Source: Pseudomonas flavescens (GTDB taxonomy: Bacteria > Pseudomonadota > Gammaproteobacteria > Pseudomonadales > Pseudomonadaceae). Taken from it: 64,000 nucleotides of DNA. Positions 29,966 to 38,701 of the stretch are shown here, in pieces. The notes under the pieces are model-generated. The model was not told the origin of the DNA, did not search any database, and was given only the letters and a program-made list of their open reading frames with translations. The position numbers were made by a program, and so were the translations under genes. Every line of letters begins with the position of its first letter. Position 1 is the stretch's first letter. The stretch spans positions 1,116,001 to 1,180,000 of the forward strand of contig NZ_JACBYV010000001.1 in the NCBI RefSeq assembly GCF_013408425.1, written 5' to 3'.

Positions 29966-31728
29966 TGAATGAAAATCGCAAGAACTGGATTGGAGCGGCC
30001 ATCGAGATCATCGAGCCGTTCTTGTTGCGTGCTACCGGTGACCGCTTTGAAGAGCGGGGGCGCAACGCACTGGCCAAGCAGCTTGCAGTGTGCTTCGACC
30101 AGCAGCGGCCACTGCGTCTATTGTTCCCCGGATTTCCCTGCAAGTCGCCCAATAGCCGTGACAAGAGCCTGGGAGTATTGCCCGACTATGGTGAGGTCAT
30201 GGCCATCCAGCGGCTAGACCAGTTAGGCAGCGCCCTGGCGGATCATCATGCGCCAGGCTGCATAGTGACCATCGTCAGTGACGGCACAACCTTCAACGAT
30301 ATCGTCGGTGTCGATGACGAATGCCGCGAGAAGTACAACGACGCCCTACGCGACTTGTGTCACACCCATACCATCGTTTGGGCGAGTCTGGCCGACTGTT
30401 TGCCAGCGACTGATTCACCGGCGCAGCAGCGGCGTGAGCTGCTGCGCCACGCCCAATTACCCTATGCATCTATCGACAGGCTGATGGCTCTGGGCAAGCA
30501 GGATCATGAGCTGGCGGCAAGTCACGATAAGCTATGCAGCTACCTGTACAACGATCTGCGGCTGGGCAAACAGGCCGATCAGTCAGAAGACCAGTATCTG
30601 GAGGATATTTCCACTAAGGCCTGGCAAATGATGCAGCGCGGGCACGCACTGAATGCTGTCCTCAAGCGCGCGTTCCCTGATGACATTCGTCTTTCAGTCC
30701 ACCAATACGATAACGCGGGCCCTAAATATACCGTTTCTCTGCAGACTGGCCTGCAACGACCTGTCAGTCCTTGGCATATGGTCCCGGTGTGCGGTCTGGA
30801 TGGCCCCCAGGCACTGCGATGCCGCAATCAGGTCGATGCGCAAAAACATGTGTTGGTGACTTATCAAGGTCGGCCCTGGCTGTATCACCAGGTGGATGAT
30901 CCGCGGGCTCTGGAATTCGAGTACGAACTCCAGAAGCTGCCGCTGTTCGGGTTGGCGGTACGAGACCCGCTTGGAAAAGGCTTCGATACGTTGTCTAGCG
31001 TTCTTCTCGCCTCGCTGACCGAAACTTTCGGTTTTGTGTGCCTGAGTGGCTACGCGTTTACCGATCAAGAAGCCTTCACTCGCCGCTGTGAAGGATTCGG
31101 AAAAATCTACCAGTGGAAATTTGGCGCCGTGCATGTGGTCAAGCCCGAAGATGAGCCGGAAGGGTTCGTGCATTCGCTGGAGAAAACGCCTTTGCATTGG
31201 GATTTGAGCATGTTGCCCTTGACCCATGAGGACGTAGTTGGAAATGAAAAATTCAGCGCCAGCAAGTTCATGCTCTATTGCAAGACACCACCATGTGGGG
31301 GGGAGGGCCAAACTACGATCGTCGACGGCCGTAATGTATTGGCTAAGGCCGGGCTGGCAAAGGTGCGCGAGTGGGCTAGAACCCGCGTCACCTACTTTAC
31401 GAAAATGACTTACTTTGGAGGCAATCCGCGCAGCTACCCACTGGTCGATACGCACCCCTTCGATGGCCGGCTGATCTTTAGATATCAGGAGGGCAGCGAT
31501 TCGGCACTGCAAACCTTCGACTTAAACATTGATGATATGTCGACGGCAGAGCAACGCAGCATCCTCGGCGAAGTGAACAGCCTGGCTTATGACCCCGATT
31601 GCATTATCGAGCACCAGTGGGCGCAGGATGATCTGGTACTTATCGATAATTGGCTAATGCTCCATGGCCGTCTGCCGATGACCGAGCGTTCGCGGTCGCG
31701 TGAACTGTGGCGCATCCAAATCTATTGA
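29965..31728 (+). CDS. fused isonitrile synthase - Fe(II)/2-oxoglutarate oxygenase
   Basis: This 587-residue protein is a natural fusion. Residues 1 to about 300 are a DIT1/PvcA isonitrile synthase (PGFPCKSPNSRDKSLG with K60, LPDYGEVMAI, VSDGTTFNDIV with S105-D106-G107). Residues about 310-587 are a TauD/PvcB-type oxygenase with iron ligands H411-x-D413 (LHWDLS) and H567 (MLHGR) and C-terminal arginines (R579, R583) for 2-oxoglutarate. Known partners of this kind act one after the other to give a vinyl isonitrile by oxidative decarboxylation/desaturation. Comparable synthase-oxygenase fusions are known from fungal xanthocillin-type clusters; in bacteria the two are usually separate genes. ATG 29965 overlaps the preceding stop. 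Confidence 0.9.
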   Translation: MNENRKNWIGAAIEIIEPFLLRATGDRFEERGRNALAKQLAVCFDQQRPLRLLFPGFPCKSPNSRDKSLGVLPDYGEVMAIQRLDQLGSALADHHAPGCIVTIVSDGTTFNDIVGVDDECREKYNDALRDLCHTHTIVWASLADCLPATDSPAQQRRELLRHAQLPYASIDRLMALGKQDHELAASHDKLCSYLYNDLRLGKQADQSEDQYLEDISTKAWQMMQRGHALNAVLKRAFPDDIRLSVHQYDNAGPKYTVSLQTGLQRPVSPWHMVPVCGLDGPQALRCRNQVDAQKHVLVTYQGRPWLYHQVDDPRALEFEYELQKLPLFGLAVRDPLGKGFDTLSSVLLASLTETFGFVCLSGYAFTDQEAFTRRCEGFGKIYQWKFGAVHVVKPEDEPEGFVHSLEKTPLHWDLSMLPLTHEDVVGNEKFSASKFMLYCKTPPCGGEGQTTIVDGRNVLAKAGLAKVREWARTRVTYFTKMTYFGGNPRSYPLVDTHPFDGRLIFRYQEGSDSALQTFDLNIDDMSTAEQRSILGEVNSLAYDPDCIIEHQWAQDDLVLIDNWLMLHGRLPMTERSRSRELWRIQIY

Positions 31729-31791
31729 TCGTCGAACCGGCGAGGTCCGCGTAACCAGCGCTTCAACTCTCGCAGGCTTCGAGGAATTGAT

Positions 31792-33135
31792 ATGCCAGCA
31801 AAAAAAATACTCATTTTCGCTGAGGCCGTCACGCTCGCGCATTTGGTTCGCCCCTACCAGTTGGCCAAGGTACTCGTGCAATCTGGCTACCGGGTGCACT
31901 TTGCCAGTGCCGATCGATTCCAGTTCGTATTCGACCAGCCGGATATCGAGCATCACTGGATTGAGTCGGTAGCGCATGGGCGCTTTCTAGAACGTGTAGA
32001 AACCGGCCGCTGCCTTTACTCGGCCCAAGAGCTTATCGACTATGTGGGTGAAGAGGTCGAGTTGATCAGGCGGCTGTCGCCCGACCTGGTCATGGGCGAC
32101 TTCAGGCACTCGTTATCGATAAGCACGCGTCTGGCTCGCGCCCTGTATATCAACCTGATCAATGCCTATTGGAGCCCTTGGCAGCATCAAATGGTGCTGC
32201 CCGTTCCACAGCTGCGACAGGTTGCGCTACATCGCATTCCCGGTATGAAACACGTAATGCCACTGATGAGCAGAATCATATTCCATGTTCAAGGCAGGGC
32301 CTTGAATCAAGCCCGTGAGCACTTCGGCCTCCCGCCGTTTTCACATTGCTTGCATGGTTGGACTTTCGGCGACCATACGGCCTACTACGACGTGCCTGCG
32401 CATTTCGATTTGCCAGCGCTACCTGCCAACCATCATTTCATCGGTCACGTGCCGTGGCAGCCGACCGCGGTGCCTCCTTCGGATCAATTGCTTGATGGGC
32501 TGGCCGACCCCTTTGTGTATGTGGCACTCGGGTCATCGGCGGGGGCGGGAGTGCTTGGGGCGGTGGTCGAGCGCTTGATGCGCTTGGGGCTCGAATTAGT
32601 CGTCAGCGGTGTTGCCAAACAGGATCGACCGGCTAGCTGGGATCATAGAGTCAGGTCTGCGCCTTTGGTCGCTGGTGAAGTGATCGCCAGACGCGCCAGC
32701 CTGGTCATTACCAATGGCGGCAGTCCTTCGTCTTATCAGGCTCTGGCCGCGGGCACGCCTGTATTGGGAGTTGCGGTGAACATGGACCAGTTGTTGGCCA
32801 TGAGCAACCTGCAGCGCCTGGGAGGTGGATATCTGTTGCGTCCCGGCGAAATCGCCTCCGGCCGTTTCGATAGCCGGGTGCAGTCATTGCTCAATGGCGA
32901 ATGCCAGCACAGCGTGCGAGTCCTGGCCGAGCAACTAGGGTCTATGGACTACCGCCAGCAACTGCCGCAGTTAGTGCAGCGTGTCATCGATTTCGATGAT
33001 GCATCCGCCAGCAGAGAGTCGACGGATGCTTCGAAACGTGCAGAGCAAGCCCGCCTCAGCGCCGCATCATGGACGTTGCCGCCCATTTTGCGCAGCAGTC
33101 TAATCAATGCACCAATGCGCGAAGACGTACACTGA
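31792..33135 (+). CDS. GT1-type (UGT/MGT-like) glycosyltransferase
   Basis: This 447-residue GT-B glycosyltransferase has an N-terminal acceptor domain (ILIFAEAVTLAHLVRPYQLAKVL, the usual GHxxP region here reading AHLVRP) and a C-terminal nucleotide-sugar domain with TNGGSPSSYQALAAGTPVLG (T307 onward) followed by DQ at about residue 328. It resembles macrolide/natural-product glycosyltransferases. As last gene of the isonitrile operon, 63 bases after the fusion gene, it probably adds a sugar to the phenolic or amide part of the product, as the glycosyltransferase does in the rhabduscin pathway (inference). Its 3' end overlaps the convergent tetR by 32 bases. Confidence 0.85.
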   Translation: MPAKKILIFAEAVTLAHLVRPYQLAKVLVQSGYRVHFASADRFQFVFDQPDIEHHWIESVAHGRFLERVETGRCLYSAQELIDYVGEEVELIRRLSPDLVMGDFRHSLSISTRLARALYINLINAYWSPWQHQMVLPVPQLRQVALHRIPGMKHVMPLMSRIIFHVQGRALNQAREHFGLPPFSHCLHGWTFGDHTAYYDVPAHFDLPALPANHHFIGHVPWQPTAVPPSDQLLDGLADPFVYVALGSSAGAGVLGAVVERLMRLGLELVVSGVAKQDRPASWDHRVRSAPLVAGEVIARRASLVITNGGSPSSYQALAAGTPVLGVAVNMDQLLAMSNLQRLGGGYLLRPGEIASGRFDSRVQSLLNGECQHSVRVLAEQLGSMDYRQQLPQLVQRVIDFDDASASRESTDASKRAEQARLSAASWTLPPILRSSLINAPMREDVH

Positions 33136-33670
33136 CGCCTTCGGCGACGTGGTCGAAATATGCCATATCGTCCAGGGCGCGTGCGCCAATCATCGCGCCA
33201 TTGAGCGATGCAAGTATCTGTGCAGCTATCTTCCCTTGTTCGTCACGGCTGAGTGATGAGGCCATGTTGAGGATGATTTTTCCGATCCAATCCAGGTTCA
33301 GCCTATAAAAGTTCTTCAGGGAACTGACAACGCTGTCAGGGAGTATCTCGATATCCGCGCCCAACATCATGCACAGTGTCATGGTTCGATGGCTGGTAAT
33401 TTCTTCGCGGTACATGTTCATGTAGCGCTCCGCACGTTGCAGCGGCGTACCGGGCTGGCTGTCAAGGTTGTTCAGAGCCAGCTCGAAGCGGGCCAGATAG
33501 CGCTTCATGACCGCTTCCACCAGGTCTTTCTTTGCGGGGAAGTGATAATGAATACTGGCGCTCTTGATGCCGATGATCTCGGCAATTTCTCTGAACGCGA
33601 ACCCTTGATAGCCTCGTGAACGGATCAGGCGCTCCGCAATGTCGAGAATTCGTTCGGCAGTATTGTTCAT
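33104..33670 (-). CDS. TetR/AcrR-family transcriptional regulator
   Basis: This 188-residue regulator has an N-terminal helix-turn-helix (AERLIRSRGYQGFAFREIAEIIG then SASIHYHFPAKKDLVEAV) and a divergent ligand-binding domain. It faces the isonitrile operon tail to tail and overlaps the glycosyltransferase gene by 32 bases. It is the natural candidate regulator of that operon, possibly through the palindrome at 26488-26501, but no matching site is seen in its own promoter. Confidence 0.88.
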   Translation of the reverse strand: MNNTAERILDIAERLIRSRGYQGFAFREIAEIIGIKSASIHYHFPAKKDLVEAVMKRYLARFELALNNLDSQPGTPLQRAERYMNMYREEITSHRTMTLCMMLGADIEILPDSVVSSLKNFYRLNLDWIGKIILNMASSLSRDEQGKIAAQILASLNGAMIGARALDDMAYFDHVAEGVSVRLRALVH

Positions 33671-33774
33671 GTCTTCATTGGCTCCAGACCCACAGTTTCA
33701 TATCTGACTCGAGTTCAATGCGAGTTTATGGCCGGGCGATGCCCATCATGCGATCCGGATTGGCTTTCTGAGGC

Positions 33775-33807
33775 CGCCAGCATGGGTTGAGTGCTGGCGA
33801 TTTTTTT
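33775..33807 (+). terminator. rho-independent terminator, rightward
   Basis: CGCCAGCA / 9-base loop / TGCTGGCG followed by seven T residues on the + strand. There is no rightward gene immediately before it. It is the first terminator after the isonitrile operon, about 640 bases beyond its last stop codon and after the antisense strand of tetR. It may also close the leftward PA2817-like gene whose stop lies two bases away. Confidence 0.8.
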
Positions 33808-33808
33808 G

Positions 33809-34219
33809 TCAGTGGCGGCTGGTTGGCGCCGGCATCGCCAGCAGCTGCTTTTCCTGATTCCAGTCGAACGGTTCGTCGTTTTCTTCGGCGTAGAAACGAC
33901 GCTCGTCGAGTTGCTGATACAGCTCGATCTCTTCGTCGGGCATGAAGTGCAGGCAGTCGCCGCCGAAGAACCACAGCAGGTCACGGGGCACCAGGTGGGC
34001 GATCTGCGGGTAGCGCTGGAAGATCTGGCTGATCAGGTCCTGACCCAGGTACTGGCTGCGTTCGAAATCCACTGGCAGCTCCGCCAGCAGTTCGTCATAG
34101 CGCTCGAGGAAGTTGGCATGGCTGTCATCGAGAATCTGCTCGGCTTCGCCCAGGGCGACCAGAATGGTGCGCAGGTGGTTGAGCAGGGCGATGTGGTGAT
34201 CGAGATGGGTGTTGGCCAT
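33809..34219 (-). CDS. conserved hypothetical protein, PA2817 type
   Basis: This 136-residue acidic soluble protein (MANTHLDHHIALLNHLRTILVALGEAEQI..., then PRDLLWFFGGDCLHFMP) matches what I remember of the PA2817 family, conserved beside a fadE-like gene in Pseudomonas. It has no signal peptide or membrane segment and no known function. It marks the return to core gene order after the accessory region. It follows the acyl-CoA dehydrogenase gene by about 75 bases with a terminator-like hairpin between. Confidence 0.8.
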   Translation of the reverse strand: MANTHLDHHIALLNHLRTILVALGEAEQILDDSHANFLERYDELLAELPVDFERSQYLGQDLISQIFQRYPQIAHLVPRDLLWFFGGDCLHFMPDEEIELYQQLDERRFYAEENDEPFDWNQEKQLLAMPAPTSRH

Positions 34220-34238
34220 GTCCGGTGATCCTGAAAGT

Positions 34239-34274
34239 AAAACGGGCGCCGGAGTATAAAGTCCACGGCGCCCG
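34239..34274 (-). terminator. terminator after the fadE-like gene
   Basis: A perfect 9-bp stem CGGGCGCCG / CGGCGCCCG with a 14-base loop, followed on the minus strand by TTTTACTTT. It lies between the stop of the acyl-CoA dehydrogenase and the PA2817-like gene, so part of the transcript may end before the latter. Confidence 0.7.
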
Positions 34275-34294
34275 CTGTCGTGCCTGCAGTATGC

Positions 34295-36742
34295 CTACCT
34301 GACTTTACCCTCGCTCGGCAGCAGCTCTTCCTTGCTGAAGTCATCGACATCGATCACCACACGACGGGCGAGCTCGGCCCGTTGCAACTGCTGGCCTTCC
34401 TCGGCAGTGAGTACGTCGGCAGCGACTGCCGTTTCGATCTCGTTCTGCCCCGGCGTTTCCCGAACCTGCCCGGCCTTGACGGCCTTGTGCAGCTTCTTCT
34501 GCAGCGGTTGGGTTTCCTGCAGCAGATTGAAGGCGTGTTGCAGGGCGCCAACCGGATCGTCCGTGGCGCTTGGGCGGAAGCAGCCTTCGAGCAGCTCTTC
34601 GAGTGCCGGATCGCCAGCATTGCGGCCGATGATCGCTGCGACCTGAGCGTCGAGGTGATCGTCTGGGCCCTGGTGACGACGGCCGAAGGGAAAGACCAGC
34701 ACGCGCAGGGCGCTTCCCAGCAAGCGATTGGGGAAGTTGCTGAGCAGGGCGTCGATGGCGTCCTCGGCCTTGCCCAGGCTCTCCTCGAGCGCCCAGTGCA
34801 GCAGCGGGCGGACATGCTCCGGGTAGTCCTGATCGTGATAACGCTTCAGTGCCGCGGAGGCCAGATACAGATGGCTGAGTACGTCACCCAGGCGTGCCGA
34901 CAGGCGCTCGCGACGCTTCAACTCGCCGCCCAGCAGCATCATGCTGAGGTCGGCGAGCATGGCGAAGGCTGCGCTCAGGCGGTTCAGGGCGCGGAAGTAA
35001 GGGCGGCTGATGCGGTCGCCCGGCACCTTGCCGAGCATGCCCAGGCTGAGGCTGAGAATCAGCGTGCTGGCGGCATTGCTGACGGCGAAGCCGATGTGTT
35101 GCATCAGCAACTCGTCGAACTCCACCAGCGCCTGGTCGCGGTCTTCGCGATTGGCCAGGGCCATTTCCTTGAGTACGTAAGGATGGCAGCGGATCGCCCC
35201 CTGGCCGAAGATCATCAGGTTGCGCGAGAGGATGTTGGCGCCCTCGACCGTGATGAAGATCGGCGCCCCTTGCCAGGAGCGGCCCAGGTAGTTGCTCGGG
35301 CCCATGATGATGCCCTTGCCGCCGTGCACGTCCATGGCATGGGTGATGCACTCGCGGCCACGCTCGGTCAGGTGGTACTTGAGGATGGCTGAAAGTACCG
35401 ACGGCTTCTCGCCCAGGTCCACCGCATTGGCGGTGAGGATGCGTGCACTGTCCATCAGCCAGGCGTTGCCGCCGATGCGTGCCAGGGCCTCCTGAATGCC
35501 TTCGAAGGCCGACAGCGGCACGTTGAACTGCTCGCGTACCTGGCTGTACTGGCCGGTGACCAGGCTGGTGTACTTGGCGGCGCCGGTACCGACGGCGGGC
35601 AGGGAGATGGAGCGACCTACCGACAGGCAGTTCATCAGCATCATCCAGCCCTTGCCGAGGTAGTCCGGCCCGCCGATGAGGTATTCCAACGGCACGAATA
35701 CATCCTTGCCGGAATTGGGGCCGTTCATGAAGGCAGCGCCCAATGGCAGGTGGCGGCGGCCGATTTCCACGCCAGGGGTATCGGTGGGAATCAGTGCCAG
35801 GCTGATGCCCAGTTCCTCCTTGTCGCCGAGCAGATGATCCGGGTCATAGGCCTTGAAGGCCACGCCAAGCAGTGTCGCAACCGGGCCGAGGGTGATGTAG
35901 CGCTTTTCCCAGTTCAAGCGCAGGCCGACGACTTCCTCGCCGTTCCACTGGCCTTTGCAGATCACACCGCTATCGGGCATGGCGCCGGCGTCGGAGCCAG
36001 CCAGTGGGCCGGTCAGGGCGAAGCAGGGGATATCGTCGCCACGCGCCAGGCGCGGCAGGTAATGGTTGCGCTGCTCTTCGGTGCCGTAATGCAGCAGCAG
36101 TTCGGCCGGGCCGAGGGAGTTGGGTACCATCACCGTGGAGGCGAGGTCACCGCTACGGGTGGCCAGCTTCATCGCCACCTGGGAGTGGGCGTAGGCGGAA
36201 AAACCCTTGCCGCCGTATTCCTTGGGAATGATCAGGGCGAAGAAGCCATGTTGCTTGATGTGCGCCCAGGCTTCTGGCGGCAGATCCATGCGCTGGCCGA
36301 TTTCCCATTCGCTGACCATCGCGCACAATTCTTCGGTCGGGCCGTCGATGAAGGCCTGCTCCTCTGCGGTCAGCCTGGCTTTCGGGTAGGCCAGCAGCTT
36401 GTCCCAGTCGGGGCGGCCGCTGAACAGCTCGCCGTCCCACCATACGGTGCCTGCTTCGATGGCGTCCTTTTCGGTGGCCGACATCGGCGGCAGCACCTTC
36501 TGGAACCAGGCGAACAGCGGCGCGGTGAAATGCTTGCGGCGCAGCTCCGGTAGCGCCAGGGGGATGGCGACAGCCAGCCAGAGCAGCCAGAAGATCACCA
36601 GCAGCCAGCCAGGCGCATGGCTGTAGGCGCCCATCACGAGCAGGTAGGCAGCAACGATTGCCAGGGCGGGTAGGGGCGCCGTGCGGCGGTGGGCCAGATA
36701 GGCCGTACCGATGACCAGAACGAGCAACCAGACAGCGAGCAT
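34295..36742 (-). CDS. fadE: long-chain acyl-CoA dehydrogenase (FadE family)
   Basis: This 815-residue protein matches the unusual FadE length (E. coli FadE is 814). It has two hydrophobic segments at residues 1-60, an FadE-specific N-terminal domain (KVLPPMSATEKDAIEAGTVWWDGELFSG), and the acyl-CoA dehydrogenase core (CFALTGPLAGSDAGAMPD, HGGKGIIMGPSNYLGR) before a long helical C-terminal domain. It catalyses the first step of fatty-acid beta-oxidation with FAD. It corresponds to the PA2815 position in P. aeruginosa. Pseudomonads carry several FadE paralogues, so chain-length preference cannot be stated. Confidence 0.92.
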   Translation of the reverse strand: MLAVWLLVLVIGTAYLAHRRTAPLPALAIVAAYLLVMGAYSHAPGWLLVIFWLLWLAVAIPLALPELRRKHFTAPLFAWFQKVLPPMSATEKDAIEAGTVWWDGELFSGRPDWDKLLAYPKARLTAEEQAFIDGPTEELCAMVSEWEIGQRMDLPPEAWAHIKQHGFFALIIPKEYGGKGFSAYAHSQVAMKLATRSGDLASTVMVPNSLGPAELLLHYGTEEQRNHYLPRLARGDDIPCFALTGPLAGSDAGAMPDSGVICKGQWNGEEVVGLRLNWEKRYITLGPVATLLGVAFKAYDPDHLLGDKEELGISLALIPTDTPGVEIGRRHLPLGAAFMNGPNSGKDVFVPLEYLIGGPDYLGKGWMMLMNCLSVGRSISLPAVGTGAAKYTSLVTGQYSQVREQFNVPLSAFEGIQEALARIGGNAWLMDSARILTANAVDLGEKPSVLSAILKYHLTERGRECITHAMDVHGGKGIIMGPSNYLGRSWQGAPIFITVEGANILSRNLMIFGQGAIRCHPYVLKEMALANREDRDQALVEFDELLMQHIGFAVSNAASTLILSLSLGMLGKVPGDRISRPYFRALNRLSAAFAMLADLSMMLLGGELKRRERLSARLGDVLSHLYLASAALKRYHDQDYPEHVRPLLHWALEESLGKAEDAIDALLSNFPNRLLGSALRVLVFPFGRRHQGPDDHLDAQVAAIIGRNAGDPALEELLEGCFRPSATDDPVGALQHAFNLLQETQPLQKKLHKAVKAGQVRETPGQNEIETAVAADVLTAEEGQQLQRAELARRVVIDVDDFSKEELLPSEGKVR

Positions 36743-37072
36743 GCAGAATCCTCCATGATGGCGATGGCAGAACGACTACCGACGCCATAATCGTAGTCGG
36801 CAAGCGCAAAGGCTGCCGACAGGGGCGTTACAGATCACTTCCGGGTGGTCACGACCTGCCGCGTTCACGATAGTGACCCCTACCGAGGCCGCGTAGTTCG
36901 GCTAACAAATTGCGTCTGCGGATGACCTGTTGGTCAGGTCATGAATGGCCCGTACTCGGGCTACATGAACGGGGTCGATATCCAACATCAGTATGTCTGG
37001 CTTTCTTCTTGCGGGCAGAGTGGTAGGGTTGTCAGCGTCTCGGCTGGCGGGATTCTGATAAGGACGATTGGC

Positions 37073-37693
37073 ATGCTGAAAATATGGGGCCGCAAGAACT
37101 CCAGCAACGTGCGCAAGGTGCTGTGGTGTGCTGAAGAGGCCGGTGTCGGCTACCAGCGGCTGGATGCCGGTGGGGCGTTCGGCGTGGTCGATCAAGCGGA
37201 GTTTCTGGCGCGCAACCCGAATGGGCGGGTGCCTGTGCTCGAGGACGGTGACCTGGTGCTCTGGGAGTCCAACAGCATCGTGCGTTACCTGGCCGCGGCG
37301 TATGCGCCGGGCAGCCTCTATCGTGAAGATCCAGCCAGCCGGGCGCAGGGCGACAAGTGGATGGACTGGACCACGTCCACCTTTGCCGGTGAATTCCGCG
37401 ATTTGTTCTGGGGCACCCTGCGTACCCCTGTGGAGCAGCGCGACGTGGCGGCGATCGACGCTGCCCGGCAACGCTGCATCGCGCTTCTGGCGTTGCCCGA
37501 GCGGGCACTGGGCGAGCATGACTACTTGTCCGGCGAGGCCTTCGGCATGGGCGACATCCCGCTCGGCAGCTTCATCTATGCCTGGTTCGAGATGCCCATC
37601 GAGCGACCGCCACAGCCCAATCTGCAAGCCTGGTATGCGCGGCTGCGCGAGCGACCCGCCTACCAGAGTGCGGTGATGACCGCCCTGACCTGA
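37073..37693 (+). CDS. glutathione S-transferase family protein
   Basis: This 206-residue protein has the N-terminal thioredoxin-like domain (MLKIWGRKNSSNVRKVLWCAEEAG, with the catalytic-type serine S10/S11 region), GRVPVLEDGDLVLWESNSIVRYL around residue 52-70, and a helical C-terminal domain. ATG 37073 gives the standard GST start; the frame runs further upstream without family similarity. It sits at the PA2813 position. I see no gene in the 330 bases before it (36743-37072). Confidence 0.88.
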   Translation: MLKIWGRKNSSNVRKVLWCAEEAGVGYQRLDAGGAFGVVDQAEFLARNPNGRVPVLEDGDLVLWESNSIVRYLAAAYAPGSLYREDPASRAQGDKWMDWTTSTFAGEFRDLFWGTLRTPVEQRDVAAIDAARQRCIALLALPERALGEHDYLSGEAFGMGDIPLGSFIYAWFEMPIERPPQPNLQAWYARLRERPAYQSAVMTALT

Positions 37694-37768
37694 TTGCACA
37701 ATGTCGTTGCAATGCAGGTGCTTCACCCCCATCTAAACCCTGTCACTTTTCATGCGTGCGTATCCTTT

Positions 37769-38701
37769 ATGAGTACTGCTCTGTCGATCCGACAGCTGAC
37801 CAAAACCTATGGCAACGGCTTCCAGGCCTTGCACGGCCTCGATCTCGATGTGGCCGAAGGGGATTTCTTCGCCTTGCTTGGCCCTAATGGCGCTGGCAAA
37901 TCCACCACCATCGGTATCCTCTCGACGCTGGTGAACAAGTCCAGCGGCACGGTCAACGTGTTCGGCCATGACCTGGACGCCCAGCCTGCCGCGCTCAAGC
38001 GCTGCATCGGCGTGGTGCCTCAGGAATTCAACTTCAACCAGTTCGAGAAGGTCTTCGACATCGTCGTGACCCAGGCTGGCTACTACGGCATTCCGGCGCG
38101 CCTTGCCAAGGAACGTGCCGAGCAATACCTCAACCAGCTGGGGCTGTGGGACAAGCGTGACGTGGCCTCGCGGGAGTTGTCCGGTGGCATGAAGCGCCGG
38201 CTGATGATCGCCCGCGCGCTGGTACATCAGCCGCGGCTGCTGATCCTCGACGAGCCGACCGCCGGTGTCGATATCGAACTGCGCCGCTCGATGTGGAGCT
38301 TCCTCACCGATCTCAACGAACAGGGCATCACCATCATCCTCACGACTCACTACCTGGAAGAGGCCGAGCAGTTGTGCCGCAACATCGGCATCATCGACCA
38401 CGGGCGGATCGTCGAGAACACCAGCATGAAAGCGCTGCTGGGCAAGCTGCATGTCGAGACCTTCCTGCTGGACCTGAAGCACGACCTGACTGCCGTGCCC
38501 CAGCTTGTCGGCTATCCGGCCAAGCTGGTCGATCGTCACACGCTCGAAGTGCAAGTGGATAAAAGCCAGGGCGTCACCGAGCTGTTCCGCCAATTGTCGG
38601 CACACAACATCGAGGTGCTGAGCCTGCGTAACAAGAGCAACCGTCTGGAGGAGCTGTTCGTGTCACTGGTCGAGAAGAACCTGTCGAAGGTGGCCGTATG
38701 A
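37769..38701 (+). CDS. ABC transporter ATP-binding protein (YadG-like)
   Basis: This 310-residue ATPase has Walker A GPNGAGKST near residue 40, signature LSGGMKRRLMIARAL, Walker B LLILDEPTAGVD and switch histidine LTTHYLEEAEQL. The C-terminal 80 residues after the nucleotide-binding domain are typical of DrrA/YadG-type exporters. ATG 37769 is chosen because family similarity begins at MSTALSIRQLTK. It overlaps the permease gene by four bases. Confidence 0.88.
   Translation: MSTALSIRQLTKTYGNGFQALHGLDLDVAEGDFFALLGPNGAGKSTTIGILSTLVNKSSGTVNVFGHDLDAQPAALKRCIGVVPQEFNFNQFEKVFDIVVTQAGYYGIPARLAKERAEQYLNQLGLWDKRDVASRELSGGMKRRLMIARALVHQPRLLILDEPTAGVDIELRRSMWSFLTDLNEQGITIILTTHYLEEAEQLCRNIGIIDHGRIVENTSMKALLGKLHVETFLLDLKHDLTAVPQLVGYPAKLVDRHTLEVQVDKSQGVTELFRQLSAHNIEVLSLRNKSNRLEELFVSLVEKNLSKVAV

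Noticed and set aside
33671..33775. attR-like copy of the tRNA-Gly 3' end at the right edge of the accessory region
   Set aside because: I looked for TTTCCCGCTCCA and GAGTCTCGTTTCCC in this stretch and found none; only a weak TCGAG/GCGAGTTT resemblance is present.
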